Source: an uncultured Bacteroidales bacterium
Lineage (GTDB): Bacteria > Bacteroidota > Bacteroidia > Bacteroidales > Bacteroidaceae
Direction: 5' to 3'
Length of the DNA stretch: 64,000 nucleotides
NCBI GenBank assembly: GCA_902800305.1
Contig: CADCDP010000003.1
Location: 1-64,000 of the forward strand
Below, in pieces: positions 43,556 through 52,889 of the stretch. The notes beneath the pieces are model-generated. The model made no database searches, had not been told where the DNA came from, and worked only from the letters and a program-made list of their open reading frames with translations. Every line of letters starts with the position of its first letter. The first letter of the stretch is position 1. Position numbers and translations under genes: made by a program.

Positions 43556-45352
43556 ATGGAAACTAAAGACATTAAACCGCTGGAAGGTTTCGATTGGGAA
43601 GCATTCGAGAACGACGGCGTGAGCGCTGCCGACAAGGCCGCTCAGAAAGCTGCCTATGAAGGCACTCTCAACAACGTGAACGACAACGAGGTAGTGGACG
43701 GTACCGTCACTGCACTCAACGACCGCGAGGTGGTGGTGAACATCGGCTACAAGAGCGAAGGCATCATCCCACGTAGTGAGTTCCGTTATGCTCCCGACCT
43801 CAAGGTGGGCGACTCAGTAGAAGTGTACATCGAGAATCAGGAAGACAAGAAGGGTCAGTTGGTGCTCTCTCACAAGAAAGCTCGTCAGAGCCGTTCTTGG
43901 GACCGCGTGAATGCCGCTCTCGCCAACGACGAAATCGTGAATGGTTTCGTTAAGTGCCGCACAAAGGGTGGTATGATTGTTGATGTATTCGGTACTGAAG
44001 CATTCCTCCCAGGTTCACAGATTGACGTTAAGCCTATCCGCGACTACGATACATTTGTGGGCAAGACCATGGAATTCAAGATTGTGAAAATCAATCAGGA
44101 GTTCCGCAACGTGGTGGTTAGCCACAAGGCTCTCATCGAGGCTGAACTCGAAGCTCAGAAGAAGGAAATCATCTCTAAGCTGGAGAAGGGCCAAATTCTT
44201 GAGGGTACTGTTAAGAACATCACCAACTACGGCGTCTTCATCGACCTCGGTGGTGTTGACGGTCTCATCCACATCACAGACTTGTCTTGGGGTCGTGTCA
44301 GCGATCCGAAGGAAGTGGTTGAACTCGACCAGAAGCTCAACGTGGTTATCCTTGACTTCGATGACGAGAAGAAGCGCATTGCTCTCGGTCTGAAGCAGTT
44401 GACTCCACATCCATGGGATGCTCTGTCTGCAGACCTCAAGGTAGGCGACAAGGTACACGGTAAGGTGGTTGTGATGGCTGACTACGGCGCATTCATCGAG
44501 ATTGCACCTGGTGTAGAAGGTCTCATCCACGTTTCTGAAATGTCATGGAGCGCACACCTCCACTCTGCACAAGAGTTTATGAAGGTAGGTGACGAAGTTG
44601 ACGCTGTTATCCTCACCCTCGACCGCGACGAGCGCAAAATGTCTCTCGGCGTGAAGCAGTTGAAGGAAGACCCATGGGAGAAGATTGAAGAGAAATATCC
44701 TATCGGCAGCAAGCACACAGCTAAAGTGCGCAACTTCACGAACTTCGGCGTATTCGTTGAGGTAGAGGAAGGCGTAGATGGCCTCATCCACATCTCAGAC
44801 CTTTCTTGGACGAAGAAGGTGAAGCATCCATCAGAGTTCACAAAGATTGGTGAGCCTATCGAAGTACAGGTGCTCGACATCGACAAGGAGAACCGTCGTC
44901 TCTCTCTCGGCCACAAGCAGTTGGAAGAGAATCCTTGGGACAAGTTCGAAGAAATCTTCACACAAGACTCTATCCATGAGGGTAAGGTGGCAGAGGTGCT
45001 CGACAAGGGTGCTGTTATCGCTCTCGAAGGTGGTGTAGAAGGCTTTGCTACTCCAAAGCACCTTGTGAAGGAAGATGGTAGCCAAGCACAGCTCGGCGAG
45101 ACACTCGAATTCAAGGTAATCGAGTTCAACAAGGAGGCTAAGCGCATCATCCTGTCTCACTCTCGCATCTTCGAAGATGTTGCCCGCGCTGAGGCTAAGG
45201 CAGCCAAGAAGGCAGAAGCAGCAGCCAAGAAGGCAAGCCGTCCACAGAAGGAGCAGGCACCGGTCATCAAGAATGTGGCAGCATCCACTTCTCTCGGCGA
45301 CATTGATGCACTTGCAGCCCTCAAGGCTCAAATGACCGAAACGAAGGAATAA
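43556..45352 (+). CDS. rpsA: 30S ribosomal protein S1
   Basis: 598 residues. It binds mRNA on the 30S subunit. Six S1 RNA-binding repeats are readable, for example GTVTALNDREVVVNIGYKSEGIIPRSEF, GTVKNITNYGVFIDLGGVDGLIHITDLSW and GKVVVMADYGAFIEIAPGVEGLIHVSEMSW. The last repeat is followed by an Ala/Lys-rich tail (AEAKAAKKAEAAAKKAS). Full length; own promoter and terminator. Confidence 0.96.
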   Translation: METKDIKPLEGFDWEAFENDGVSAADKAAQKAAYEGTLNNVNDNEVVDGTVTALNDREVVVNIGYKSEGIIPRSEFRYAPDLKVGDSVEVYIENQEDKKGQLVLSHKKARQSRSWDRVNAALANDEIVNGFVKCRTKGGMIVDVFGTEAFLPGSQIDVKPIRDYDTFVGKTMEFKIVKINQEFRNVVVSHKALIEAELEAQKKEIISKLEKGQILEGTVKNITNYGVFIDLGGVDGLIHITDLSWGRVSDPKEVVELDQKLNVVILDFDDEKKRIALGLKQLTPHPWDALSADLKVGDKVHGKVVVMADYGAFIEIAPGVEGLIHVSEMSWSAHLHSAQEFMKVGDEVDAVILTLDRDERKMSLGVKQLKEDPWEKIEEKYPIGSKHTAKVRNFTNFGVFVEVEEGVDGLIHISDLSWTKKVKHPSEFTKIGEPIEVQVLDIDKENRRLSLGHKQLEENPWDKFEEIFTQDSIHEGKVAEVLDKGAVIALEGGVEGFATPKHLVKEDGSQAQLGETLEFKVIEFNKEAKRIILSHSRIFEDVARAEAKAAKKAEAAAKKASRPQKEQAPVIKNVAASTSLGDIDALAALKAQMTETKE

Positions 45353-45373
45353 TAACACATTCCTATACACACC

Positions 45374-45404
45374 AAGGGACATGTCTGAACAAGGCGTGTC
45401 CCTT
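45374..45404 (+). terminator. Terminator of rpsA
   Basis: AAGGGACATG pairs with CGTGTCCCTT (10 pairs including one G-U), 11-base loop, followed by CTTTTCT. Confidence 0.75.
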
Positions 45405-45431
45405 CTTTTCTATCACTAAACCCCACATCCC

Positions 45432-46067
45432 ATGAAGAAGTCATTGAACGTATTGCCGTTCTTCTGTTTGTCTGCCATGTTACTCTTCCTTGCTTGTGAG
45501 TCAAAGCAGAAACTGCAAGAAACTGAGACTAACGAAGAGGATATAGCTGAAACATATCGAAGTGTAGCAGAAAAAAACGGCGACAGCATCATCCAAGAGA
45601 ATGTCAGCAATCAATGTGCCCTCATCTATTGCAACTTCGACGAACTGAAAGAGCAACTCACCACAGTGAAGTCGCCCGATGCACTCATTAGGGTCAAAAA
45701 GGAATATCTGGAAAAGATTGATGTGCTCACAAACGACATGGCCACACTCGACCCCGAAGAGCAGAAATTCGTCACCCATCAAAAGAACACGCTCGACTCG
45801 CTGTATCGCAGGGTCTGCCAAGAATACGAAGTGCCAGCCAACGGAGTGATAGACAATCTGAACCACCTCATCGCCCGAATTGACCAAGTGAAGACAAAGG
45901 ATGAACTGAACCGATTCGAGGATGTGCGCTACGGCATGTTACAAAAGCTGGACGACATCTATTTATGCGTTGAGCACACCAGTAACCGCATTTCTGAGGT
46001 CAAGCGACTGGCTCAAATCCTCAAAAATAAGTACGAAACAAAGAAACATGAGCTAAGTGAAAGGTAG
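45432..46067 (+). CDS. Hypothetical helical lipoprotein
   Basis: 211 residues. Lipobox LLFLAC (MKKSLNVLPFFCLSAMLLFLACESK). The mature part is charged and predicted helical (VKSPDALIRVKKEYLEKIDVLTNDMATL..., LNHLIARIDQVKTKDELNRFEDVRYGMLQKLDDIYLC...), possibly a coiled coil. I do not recognise a family. It lies between the rpsA terminator and a promoter for the next gene, so it is probably a single transcription unit. Confidence 0.75.
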   Translation: MKKSLNVLPFFCLSAMLLFLACESKQKLQETETNEEDIAETYRSVAEKNGDSIIQENVSNQCALIYCNFDELKEQLTTVKSPDALIRVKKEYLEKIDVLTNDMATLDPEEQKFVTHQKNTLDSLYRRVCQEYEVPANGVIDNLNHLIARIDQVKTKDELNRFEDVRYGMLQKLDDIYLCVEHTSNRISEVKRLAQILKNKYETKKHELSER

Positions 46068-46084
46068 ATTCACTGAAAATACCT

Positions 46085-46092
46085 ATATTTGC
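46085..46092 (+). promoter_or_regulatory. -7 box before the Xaa-Pro peptidase gene
   Basis: TATATTTG followed by CA, about 40 bases before the start codon. No TTTG -33 box at normal spacing. Confidence 0.5.
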
Positions 46093-46132
46093 AACATCAA
46101 TATTCATCACTAACCTTTAACCTATTAGCAAT

Positions 46133-47524
46133 ATGTTTGCAAAAGAAATTTATGTACAGCGTCGCGCAGAACTGAAAAAGCGTGTCGGTGAAGGACTTAT
46201 CCTATTGTTCGGGAACAACGATTCCCCCAACAACTATCCTGGCAACACCTACCACTTCCGCCAAGACAGTTGCTTCCTTTACTATCTGGGATTACGGCGC
46301 GAAGGGCTTGCAGCTATCATCGACGTGGACAACGACCAAGAGTATGTTTTTGGCAACGACATCGACATCAACGACATCATCTGGACAGGCTTTGTGCCAT
46401 CAGTCAGCGACCTTGCAGCCTCCACAGGCATCAACAACACGGCTCCTATGGCTCAGCTGAAAGTGATGATTGATGCCGCCAAGGCAAAGGGACAAACCAT
46501 CCACTTCCTGCCGCAATACCGCCACGACCTGATGATTCAGTTGGCTGACCTCGTAGGCATCCACCCATTGCAGTCAAAAGAGAAAGCATCTGTTAAACTC
46601 ATCATGGCGATTGTGGCCATGCGTTCCATCAAGAAGCCCGAAGAGATAGAGGAACTGAAAAAGGCTTCAGCGATTGGCTACGAGATGCACACCACGGCCA
46701 TGAAGCTGTGTGCTCCAGGCGTGACTGAGAAGTACATTGCAGGTGTGATTGAAGGTATCGCCATGAGCTACGGCGACGGCATTTCCTTCCAAGCCATCCT
46801 GTCCACCCACGGCGAGATTCAGCACGGTTTCCCCAGCTACACTCCCATGGAGGCTGGCCGTCTGATGCTGTGCGATGCCGGTGCAGAATCCAGCGAGAAC
46901 TACTGCTCCGACCACACCCGTGTGACTCCTGTCTCTGGCAAGTTCACCCAACAGCAACGTGAATTTTATGCAGGTGTGGAAGCCGCTCACGATTGGGTGA
47001 TTGCCAACTCCAAGCCTGGTGTGAAGTGGTTGGACATCCATCTGGGTTCAGCCCGTGTGATGGTTGACCATCTGAAGACACTCGGCCTGATGAAGGGTGA
47101 CACCGAAGAGGCTGTGATGGCTGGCGCACATGCCATGTTCTCCCCTTGCGGTCTCGGACACATGATGGGCATGGACGTTCACGACATGGAAGGACTCGGA
47201 CAGAATTATCTCGGCTTCGATGACGAAGTGCAACCCTCTACCCAGTTCGGCCTCTGCAACCTACGTTGCGGTCGGCGACTGCAAGAAGGATTCGTGATGA
47301 CCAACGAACCAGGCATGTACTTCATCCCCCACCTCATCGACCTCTGGCAATCAGAGAAGAAGTTCACTCAGTTCATCAACTACGACGCATTAGGACCTTG
47401 GCGCAACTTCGGAGGCATCCGCTTGGAGAACGACATCCTCATCACCAAAGACGGTTGCGAGATGATTGGCGACAAGATTATCCCTTACCACATCGACGAC
47501 GTAGAAGCATTTATCAGCAAATAA
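46133..47524 (+). CDS. Xaa-Pro aminopeptidase (M24B, PepP-like)
   Basis: 463 residues. It removes N-terminal residues preceding proline. The N-terminal domain (RRAELKKRVGEGLILLFGNND...) precedes the pita-bread metallopeptidase domain with five metal ligands: Asp in LMLCDAGAES, Asp in CSDHTRV, His in CGLGHMMGMDVHD, Glu in VMTNEPGMYF and Glu in GIRLENDILI. No signal peptide, so cytoplasmic. 13 bases before the next peptidase gene, probably co-transcribed. Confidence 0.93.
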   Translation: MFAKEIYVQRRAELKKRVGEGLILLFGNNDSPNNYPGNTYHFRQDSCFLYYLGLRREGLAAIIDVDNDQEYVFGNDIDINDIIWTGFVPSVSDLAASTGINNTAPMAQLKVMIDAAKAKGQTIHFLPQYRHDLMIQLADLVGIHPLQSKEKASVKLIMAIVAMRSIKKPEEIEELKKASAIGYEMHTTAMKLCAPGVTEKYIAGVIEGIAMSYGDGISFQAILSTHGEIQHGFPSYTPMEAGRLMLCDAGAESSENYCSDHTRVTPVSGKFTQQQREFYAGVEAAHDWVIANSKPGVKWLDIHLGSARVMVDHLKTLGLMKGDTEEAVMAGAHAMFSPCGLGHMMGMDVHDMEGLGQNYLGFDDEVQPSTQFGLCNLRCGRRLQEGFVMTNEPGMYFIPHLIDLWQSEKKFTQFINYDALGPWRNFGGIRLENDILITKDGCEMIGDKIIPYHIDDVEAFISK

Positions 47525-47537
47525 AACTTTTAGCAAT

Positions 47538-48728
47538 ATGAAGAAAGCATTCATCCTCGCCGCACTCCTTGTTTGCGGCACCTCTCTCTTCGCACAGGAA
47601 GGGAAACAAGACGAAGGATTCCGATTCACCGTAGTGAAAGAGAACCCCATCACATCCACCAAGAACCAAAACCGTTCCGGCACATGCTGGGCATTCTCGT
47701 CCCTCGGTTTCTTCGAGGCCGAACTGCTCCGAATGGGCAAAGGTCAATGGGACTTCTCCGAGATGTATCTCGCCCACAAAACCTACGAAGACCGTGCCAA
47801 GGCCACCGTCCGTCTGCATGGCGACATGGACTTCAGCCAAGGCGGCTCGTTCTATGACTGCGTGTACTGCATGAAGCACTATGGCATGATTCCACAGACA
47901 GCTATGCCTGAGCCAGGCACGCTCTACGGTGACTCTCTGCCTAACTTCGGCGAGTTCTTCAACATTCTCACTCCCATGGTGAAGGCCGTTGCCAAGGGCG
48001 AACAAAAGAAGCTCTCCCCTATCTGGTTCAAGCCCATCAACGCAACACTCGATGCCTATCTGGGCGAAGTGCCAACCGAGTTCACCCACAACGGCAAGAA
48101 GTACACTCCACAGACTTACATGGCCTCCACAGGACTGAACATGGATGACTACGTGAGCCTCACGTCCTTCACTCACCATCCCTTCTACGAGCAGTTCATC
48201 ATCGAAGTGCAGGACAACTGGCGTTGGGGACTCTCCTACAACCTGCCCCTCGACGAGTTCATGGAGGTGATGGAAAGTGCCGTGAAGAATGGCTATACCT
48301 TCGCTTGGGGAGCCGATGTCAGCGAAAACGGATTCTCCCGTGATGGCATCGCCGTTTGCCCTGACTTGAAGAAAGTGAAAGAGACCAGCGGCAGCGACTA
48401 TGAACACTGGTTTGGCACATCAGGCACACCCAGCCGAGCTGCCTACACCGCCCGTCCATTGCCCGAACTCACCATCACACAAGAGATGCGCCAAGAAGCC
48501 TACGACAACTGGGAGACCACCGATGACCACGGTATGCTCATCTATGGTATCGCCACCGACCAGAACGGCAAGGAGTATTTCATGGTAAAAAACTCGTGGG
48601 GCACCGACTACAAGTACAAAGGTGTGTGGTACGCCTCTAAAGCCTTCGTCGCCTACAAGACCTTGAACATCCTTATCCACAAGGATGCCCTCCCCAAAGC
48701 GATTGCGAAGAAGCTGGGCATCAAGTAA
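47538..48728 (+). CDS. Secreted C1 peptidase, bleomycin hydrolase/aminopeptidase C-like
   Basis: 396 residues with a signal peptide (MKKAFILAALLVCGTSLFAQ). Catalytic residues: Cys50 in NRSGTCWAFSSLGFFEAELL, His in TDDHGMLIYGI, Asn in FMVKNSWGTDYKYKG. The fold is that of PepC/bleomycin hydrolase, normally cytoplasmic; export is common for Bacteroidetes members and suggests periplasmic peptide processing. Ends in a basic KAIAKKLGIK tail. Likely partner of the upstream Xaa-Pro peptidase in peptide breakdown. Confidence 0.9.
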   Translation: MKKAFILAALLVCGTSLFAQEGKQDEGFRFTVVKENPITSTKNQNRSGTCWAFSSLGFFEAELLRMGKGQWDFSEMYLAHKTYEDRAKATVRLHGDMDFSQGGSFYDCVYCMKHYGMIPQTAMPEPGTLYGDSLPNFGEFFNILTPMVKAVAKGEQKKLSPIWFKPINATLDAYLGEVPTEFTHNGKKYTPQTYMASTGLNMDDYVSLTSFTHHPFYEQFIIEVQDNWRWGLSYNLPLDEFMEVMESAVKNGYTFAWGADVSENGFSRDGIAVCPDLKKVKETSGSDYEHWFGTSGTPSRAAYTARPLPELTITQEMRQEAYDNWETTDDHGMLIYGIATDQNGKEYFMVKNSWGTDYKYKGVWYASKAFVAYKTLNILIHKDALPKAIAKKLGIK

Positions 48729-48816
48729 GGAACAAGAGAAATACAGACTGTAAATACAACAAGACTTTCCACCCCCTAAAAAGGGAAACATCCATACGGG
48801 AAGCCCCACTACAACC

Positions 48817-48850
48817 AATGGAGACGAGTCGATTTTGACTCGTCTCCATT
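48817..48850 (+). terminator. Perfect hairpin terminator after the C1 peptidase
   Basis: AATGGAGACGAGTC pairs exactly with GACTCGTCTCCATT (14 pairs), loop GATTTT, followed by TTCCCC. The T-run is short, but the hairpin is strong. The rest of 48729-49007 holds only the tRNA promoter. Confidence 0.75.
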
Positions 48851-48936
48851 TTCCCCAAGAATACAGAATGATTTGAAGAAACGACTGGGGGATTCACACT
48901 TTTTTCCGTCGTCCACAAAAAAAAATGGTTAATTCT

Positions 48937-48967
48937 TTTGCTGGTTTCACAAAATGTCGTACCTTTG
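48937..48967 (+). promoter_or_regulatory. Consensus promoter of the tRNA-Asp pair
   Basis: TTTG (48937-48940), 19 bases, TACCTTTG (48960-48967), 40 bases before the first tRNA. Confidence 0.85.
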
Positions 48968-49007
48968 CACTCGCAAAAGGAAAGAGAGCGCTTTCCGAAG
49001 CCTAAAT

Positions 49008-49081
49008 GGTGCGTTAGTTCAGTAGGTTAGAATACATGCCTGTCACGCATGGGGTCACGAGTTCGAGTCTCGTACGCACCG
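49008..49081 (+). tRNA. tRNA-Asp (GTC), copy 1
   Basis: 74 bases. Acceptor GGTGCGT/ACGCACC with discriminator G; D arm GTTC..GAAT; anticodon arm CATGC-CTGTCAC-GCATG with anticodon GTC; T arm ACGAG-TTCGAGT-CTCGT. CCA is not encoded. All stems pair. Confidence 0.97.
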
Positions 49082-49093
49082 CTTAAGGAACAT

Positions 49094-49110
49094 ATAATAA
49101 TATATAATGT
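49094..49110 (+). repeat. 17-base AT-rich dispersed motif, copy 2
   Basis: ATAATAATATATAATGT between the two tRNA genes. With the preceding T it shares 18 bases with copy 3 at 62889. Confidence 0.7.
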
Positions 49111-49175
49111 ATAAAGAAGGTTCTTACCCTGTAAGTTGAAGGGGTATAACAATTATACATGATGTATTGAACATT

Positions 49176-49249
49176 GGTGCGTTAGTTCAGTAGGTTAGAA
49201 TACATGCCTGTCACGCATGGGGTCACGAGTTCGAGTCTCGTACGCACCG
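49176..49249 (+). tRNA. tRNA-Asp (GTC), copy 2
   Basis: Identical in all 74 bases to the copy 168 bases upstream. The 94-base spacer between the genes is unrelated to the flanks, apart from the shared GCTTA after each gene. Both are likely read from the single promoter at 48937. Confidence 0.97.
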
Positions 49250-49257
49250 CTTAGGAG

Positions 49258-49295
49258 AGTTTCAAACGAAAAGGGTTTGAAACTTTCTTTTTTTT
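49258..49295 (+). terminator. Terminator of the tRNA-Asp operon
   Basis: AGTTTCAAAC pairs exactly with GTTTGAAACT, loop GAAAAGG, followed by TTCTTTTTTTT. A classic Rho-independent form. Confidence 0.9.
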
Positions 49296-49359
49296 CGTCT
49301 GCTATTAAACCTTTTGCCTCGAAGGTAGTCTTACCAAACAGAATGAAAATAAAACCGAC

Positions 49360-52320
49360 ATGGCATCGACGAAACAAAAACTCCTATCTTTTTTTCTGAC
49401 AAGTCTTTTTCTGTGTGCAACTGCTAATATCCATGCGCAGACATTGCTGAAGGGCAAGGTGATTGACAGCGAGAACGGTGGTGCGCTGATGCGCAGTACC
49501 GTGATGGTGATGACACCCGACACGACCCGCATGGTGACAGGCGGCACGACGAGTGAAGACGGATCGTTTAGCATCAAGAACGTGAAGGACGGAACGTATG
49601 TAGTGAAGGTGTCGTACATCGGTTACCACAATTTCTTTCGTACCGTCACGGTGAACCGAGCAGCCCACAATGGTAGCCAACTGTTGGGCACAGTGATGCT
49701 GGTGCCCAACACAATTGAACTGAAACAGGCGGTTGTGACGGCGCAAATGAAGGAGGTGGAAGTGAAGGAAGACACCATCATCTTCAACGCTGATGCTTTC
49801 AAGGTGCCCGAAGGGAGTGTGCTGGAGGAACTTATCAAGAAACTGCCTGGAGCCGAAATTTCGGAGGATGGAACCATCAAAATCAATGGCAAGACAGTGA
49901 AGAAAATCATGGTGGAAGGAAAGGAGTTTTTCGGCAATGACCAGAATATGGCGATGAAGAACATTCCAACGGAGATTGTGGACAAAATTAAGAGCTACGA
50001 TAAACAGTCGGACCTGAGCCGCATCACGGGCATTGACGACGGCGAGGAGGAGACGGTCATCGACTTGACTATCAAGAAGGGTATGAAAAAGGGATGGTTC
50101 GGTAACGTCGATTTGGCATACGGCTCAGAGAAACGGTATGCTGAGCGTGTGATGGTGAATCGCTTTGCCGATAAGATTCAGGCAAATGTGCTGGGCTCGC
50201 TCAACAACACGGGCGGCAATGGAACGACGACCACAGGACAGACGGGTGGTCGGCTCGTGGTGGCTCTCGACAATTTCGAATTGGGCGGCAACATCCGTTA
50301 TAATTACCGCAAGAACGATGCGCGTACCTATAATAGCAGCCAGAATTTCGTATCGACAAATGCATCCTTCAGCAACAGCTTACGCAACAATCTGAACAAA
50401 AACAACAATGTGAACGGCGACTTCAAGATAGAGTGGAAACTCGACACGCTCACCACCCTGCTCTTCCGTCCCAACTTTTCGTTTGGCAAAACCAACAGCA
50501 GCAACAACAATTTGTCTGCCACCTTCAACGACGACCCCTATCAGTATGGGGTATCTGACCCGCTTAAGGAAATTTCCTCTATCAGTAATGACATCAAAAT
50601 CAACGAGAACACTTCTAAAAGTTGGAGCGATGGCTCAAGCTACAATCTGAGCGGAAACCTCATGCTTAACCGCCAATTGGGAGGTAAACCTTGGTTCGGT
50701 CCGAGTGCCGTGACTGGCAGAAACGGACGTAACATTAGCCTACGGTTAAACGGTTCGACAAGTGGTAACAAGAACAAGAACTACAACTTCTCGAATGTGA
50801 TTTACCATCAGCGCAATGACTCGACCGACCTCACTTACCGTTTCCGCAACAACCCTTCGGACAACCGTAACTACAGCATCGGACTGACCTACTCGGAACC
50901 CATCCTGCGCAACCTCTTTGCACAGGTGAACTACAGCTACAACTATTCGAAACGTCACTCCGACGGTCAGACTTTCGACTTTGCCAAGGTGGACTCCATC
51001 GGAAGGATTCTGTGGGAAGACTATGGGCAGTACGGAATGTTGGCTCCCAATTATTACGATTTTCTTAGCGACTCGCTCTCGCGCTACACCGACAACATCA
51101 ACAAGACTCACAACATCGACTTCTCCCTGCGCTACATCACCTCGCTGCTAAACCTCTCAGCTGGTGTACGCATCGAGATGCAGAACCAGAAGATGGTGTA
51201 TCAGTATCAAGGACTTGATACCATCGCCAGCCGCAACTTCTCCCGCATCTCCCCCACCCTCAATGCGCGTTTCCGCTTTACGAAGCAACACACCTTGCGA
51301 CTGACCTACCGTGGCAACACCAGCCAGCCCGAAATGACCGACCTCTTCAACCTGACCGACAACAGCAACCCTCTGAACATTCGCGAGGGTAACCCGAATC
51401 TGAAGCCATCGTTTACCAACAATTTCAATGCCGACTACAATAACTTTTTCACAGCCACATCACAAACACTATTCGGTCGCTTCTCGTTTAGCAACACACT
51501 CAACAGCATCAGCAATCGAACTGAGTATAACGAGGAGACCGGCGGCCAAACAACACGACCAGAAAACATCAACGGCAACTGGAATCTCAGCGGAAACATC
51601 GGCTTTAACACACCGCTGGGGTGGGACAAACTGACACTCAACACCAACACATCAGGTTCTCTAAGCCACCACGTAAGCTACATCTACCAAAACAGGGAGA
51701 CCATGAAGAATCTGGTGAAGCAATCGTCGTTGGGCCAGAACATGAGCATCACTCTTCGACTGAACAATTTCGACATCCGTGCCAACGGAAGAATCACGTG
51801 GTCGAAATCGACAAGCGACATTGTGGAAGCCAGCAACCAGAACACGTTCAATTTCCACTACGGACTCTCCTCCAGCGGCAACTTTGAAAACGGTTTTGGC
51901 TTCTCCACCGACATCGGCATGAGCTCTCGCCGTGGTTACTCGTCAGCATCGATGAACACGAACGAACTCATCTGGAATGCCCAAGTGAGTTATCGTTTCC
52001 TCAAGAACCGACTGGCCACTCTCTCACTCCAAGCCTTCGACATCTTGCACCGACGCAGCAACATCAGCCGAAGCATCTCGGCTTATTCACGTAGCGATAG
52101 TGAAACGAACAGTGTCAACAGCTACGTTATGGCACACTTCATCTATCGTATCAATATGTTCGGTAGCAGAGAAGCCCGCCAAAATCTCCGCGAAATGCGT
52201 AACATGAATGGTGGCTACGAGCGTCCTGACTTCGGTGGTGAAGGTGGCAGATTTGGTGGTGGGAACGGTGGCGAACGTGGTGGCTTTGGAGGAGGTTTCG
52301 GAGGAGGAAGAAACCTGTAA
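49360..52320 (+). CDS. Large outer-membrane beta-barrel protein (TonB-receptor-like)
   Basis: 986 residues, signal peptide ending NIHAQ. Domain order: a carboxypeptidase-regulatory-like N-terminal domain (about 28-110: LLKGKVIDSENGGALMRSTVMV...GTYVVKVSYIGY), a plug-like segment (VLEELIKKLPGAEISEDGTIKINGKTVKKIMVEGKEFFGND), then a long barrel rich in Asn/Ser/Tyr. The family is close to OMP_b-brl_3. The C-terminus is a glycine-rich tail (GGFGGGFGGGRNL) instead of a closing aromatic strand. No SusD-like partner is adjacent. The imported substrate is unknown. Confidence 0.88.
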   Translation: MASTKQKLLSFFLTSLFLCATANIHAQTLLKGKVIDSENGGALMRSTVMVMTPDTTRMVTGGTTSEDGSFSIKNVKDGTYVVKVSYIGYHNFFRTVTVNRAAHNGSQLLGTVMLVPNTIELKQAVVTAQMKEVEVKEDTIIFNADAFKVPEGSVLEELIKKLPGAEISEDGTIKINGKTVKKIMVEGKEFFGNDQNMAMKNIPTEIVDKIKSYDKQSDLSRITGIDDGEEETVIDLTIKKGMKKGWFGNVDLAYGSEKRYAERVMVNRFADKIQANVLGSLNNTGGNGTTTTGQTGGRLVVALDNFELGGNIRYNYRKNDARTYNSSQNFVSTNASFSNSLRNNLNKNNNVNGDFKIEWKLDTLTTLLFRPNFSFGKTNSSNNNLSATFNDDPYQYGVSDPLKEISSISNDIKINENTSKSWSDGSSYNLSGNLMLNRQLGGKPWFGPSAVTGRNGRNISLRLNGSTSGNKNKNYNFSNVIYHQRNDSTDLTYRFRNNPSDNRNYSIGLTYSEPILRNLFAQVNYSYNYSKRHSDGQTFDFAKVDSIGRILWEDYGQYGMLAPNYYDFLSDSLSRYTDNINKTHNIDFSLRYITSLLNLSAGVRIEMQNQKMVYQYQGLDTIASRNFSRISPTLNARFRFTKQHTLRLTYRGNTSQPEMTDLFNLTDNSNPLNIREGNPNLKPSFTNNFNADYNNFFTATSQTLFGRFSFSNTLNSISNRTEYNEETGGQTTRPENINGNWNLSGNIGFNTPLGWDKLTLNTNTSGSLSHHVSYIYQNRETMKNLVKQSSLGQNMSITLRLNNFDIRANGRITWSKSTSDIVEASNQNTFNFHYGLSSSGNFENGFGFSTDIGMSSRRGYSSASMNTNELIWNAQVSYRFLKNRLATLSLQAFDILHRRSNISRSISAYSRSDSETNSVNSYVMAHFIYRINMFGSREARQNLREMRNMNGGYERPDFGGEGGRFGGGNGGERGGFGGGFGGGRNL

Positions 52321-52384
52321 AAAAAGAAAATGATGGGCTTTTCTCACTTTTATTGTGTAAAAATGCATTTTTTTGTCAAAAAAA

Positions 52385-52416
52385 TTTGGAGCTAAAGAAA
52401 AAAAACATTACTTTTG
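52385..52416 (+). promoter_or_regulatory. Consensus promoter of the stand-alone sorting-domain protein
   Basis: TTTG (52385-52388), 20 bases, TACTTTTG (52409-52416); fixes the start at 52438 rather than 52414. Confidence 0.8.
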
Positions 52417-52437
52417 CCTAATAAAACTGATTGTAGT

Positions 52438-52758
52438 ATGATAAAGTTAATACAAAACATATTCAAAGTCCTTCTAATTGTAGCGTGTTGTTTTGCTCCG
52501 GCGACCCTGTCGGCACAAGATGTACAACACAACCAAATTGAGAACGAACAGAACCAAGTGGGAATTACAATCAGCAATTCATGCTTGCGTGTAAAAAATG
52601 CAGAAGGACTTGTTATTGAAATTTTCAATTTGACAGGGGAAAAAGTTTACACCCAACGTATTGAAAGCTCATCGAAGACAATAGATTTGGCACATTTGCA
52701 ACGAGGCTATTATGTTGTAAAGATAGGCAATTACACTCGCAAAATCTATCTGCATTAA
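52438..52758 (+). CDS. Small secreted protein made only of a T9SS C-terminal-like domain
   Basis: 106 residues: a signal peptide (MIKLIQNIFKVLLIVACCFA...LSAQ) and about 80 residues. The pattern VEIFNLTGEKVY-type (here LVIEIFNLTGEKVYTQRIESSSKTIDLAHLQRGYYVVKIGNYTRKIYLH) is the Por secretion/type IX C-terminal sorting domain. Such domains normally sit at the end of large cargo proteins; here there is no cargo. It might be a sorting-machinery decoy, a cargo relic or a structural surface peptide. Flanked by its own promoter and terminator. Confidence 0.78.
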   Translation: MIKLIQNIFKVLLIVACCFAPATLSAQDVQHNQIENEQNQVGITISNSCLRVKNAEGLVIEIFNLTGEKVYTQRIESSSKTIDLAHLQRGYYVVKIGNYTRKIYLH

Positions 52759-52784
52759 GAGATTATAATTAAAATAAAAAAATG

Positions 52785-52832
52785 AAAGTGAAAGTTTGTA
52801 TTCCGAATGCGGATTTAACGGGCTTTCACTTT
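52785..52832 (+). terminator. Hairpin terminator before the ECF sigma operon
   Basis: AAAGTGAAAG pairs exactly with CTTTCACTTT (10 pairs); the 28-base loop contains a small TCCG-AATG-CGGA hairpin. Followed by TAGTATTT. Confidence 0.6.
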
Positions 52833-52889
52833 TAGTATTTAAACCTTCGACTCGAACGTTCATCTAACGGAGATAAACAGGACAAGCCA

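Noticed and set aside
49008..49249. tRNA genes as a mobile element attachment site
   Set aside because: Both tRNA copies are complete and no integrase or displaced 3' fragment is nearby; simple tandem duplication explains them.
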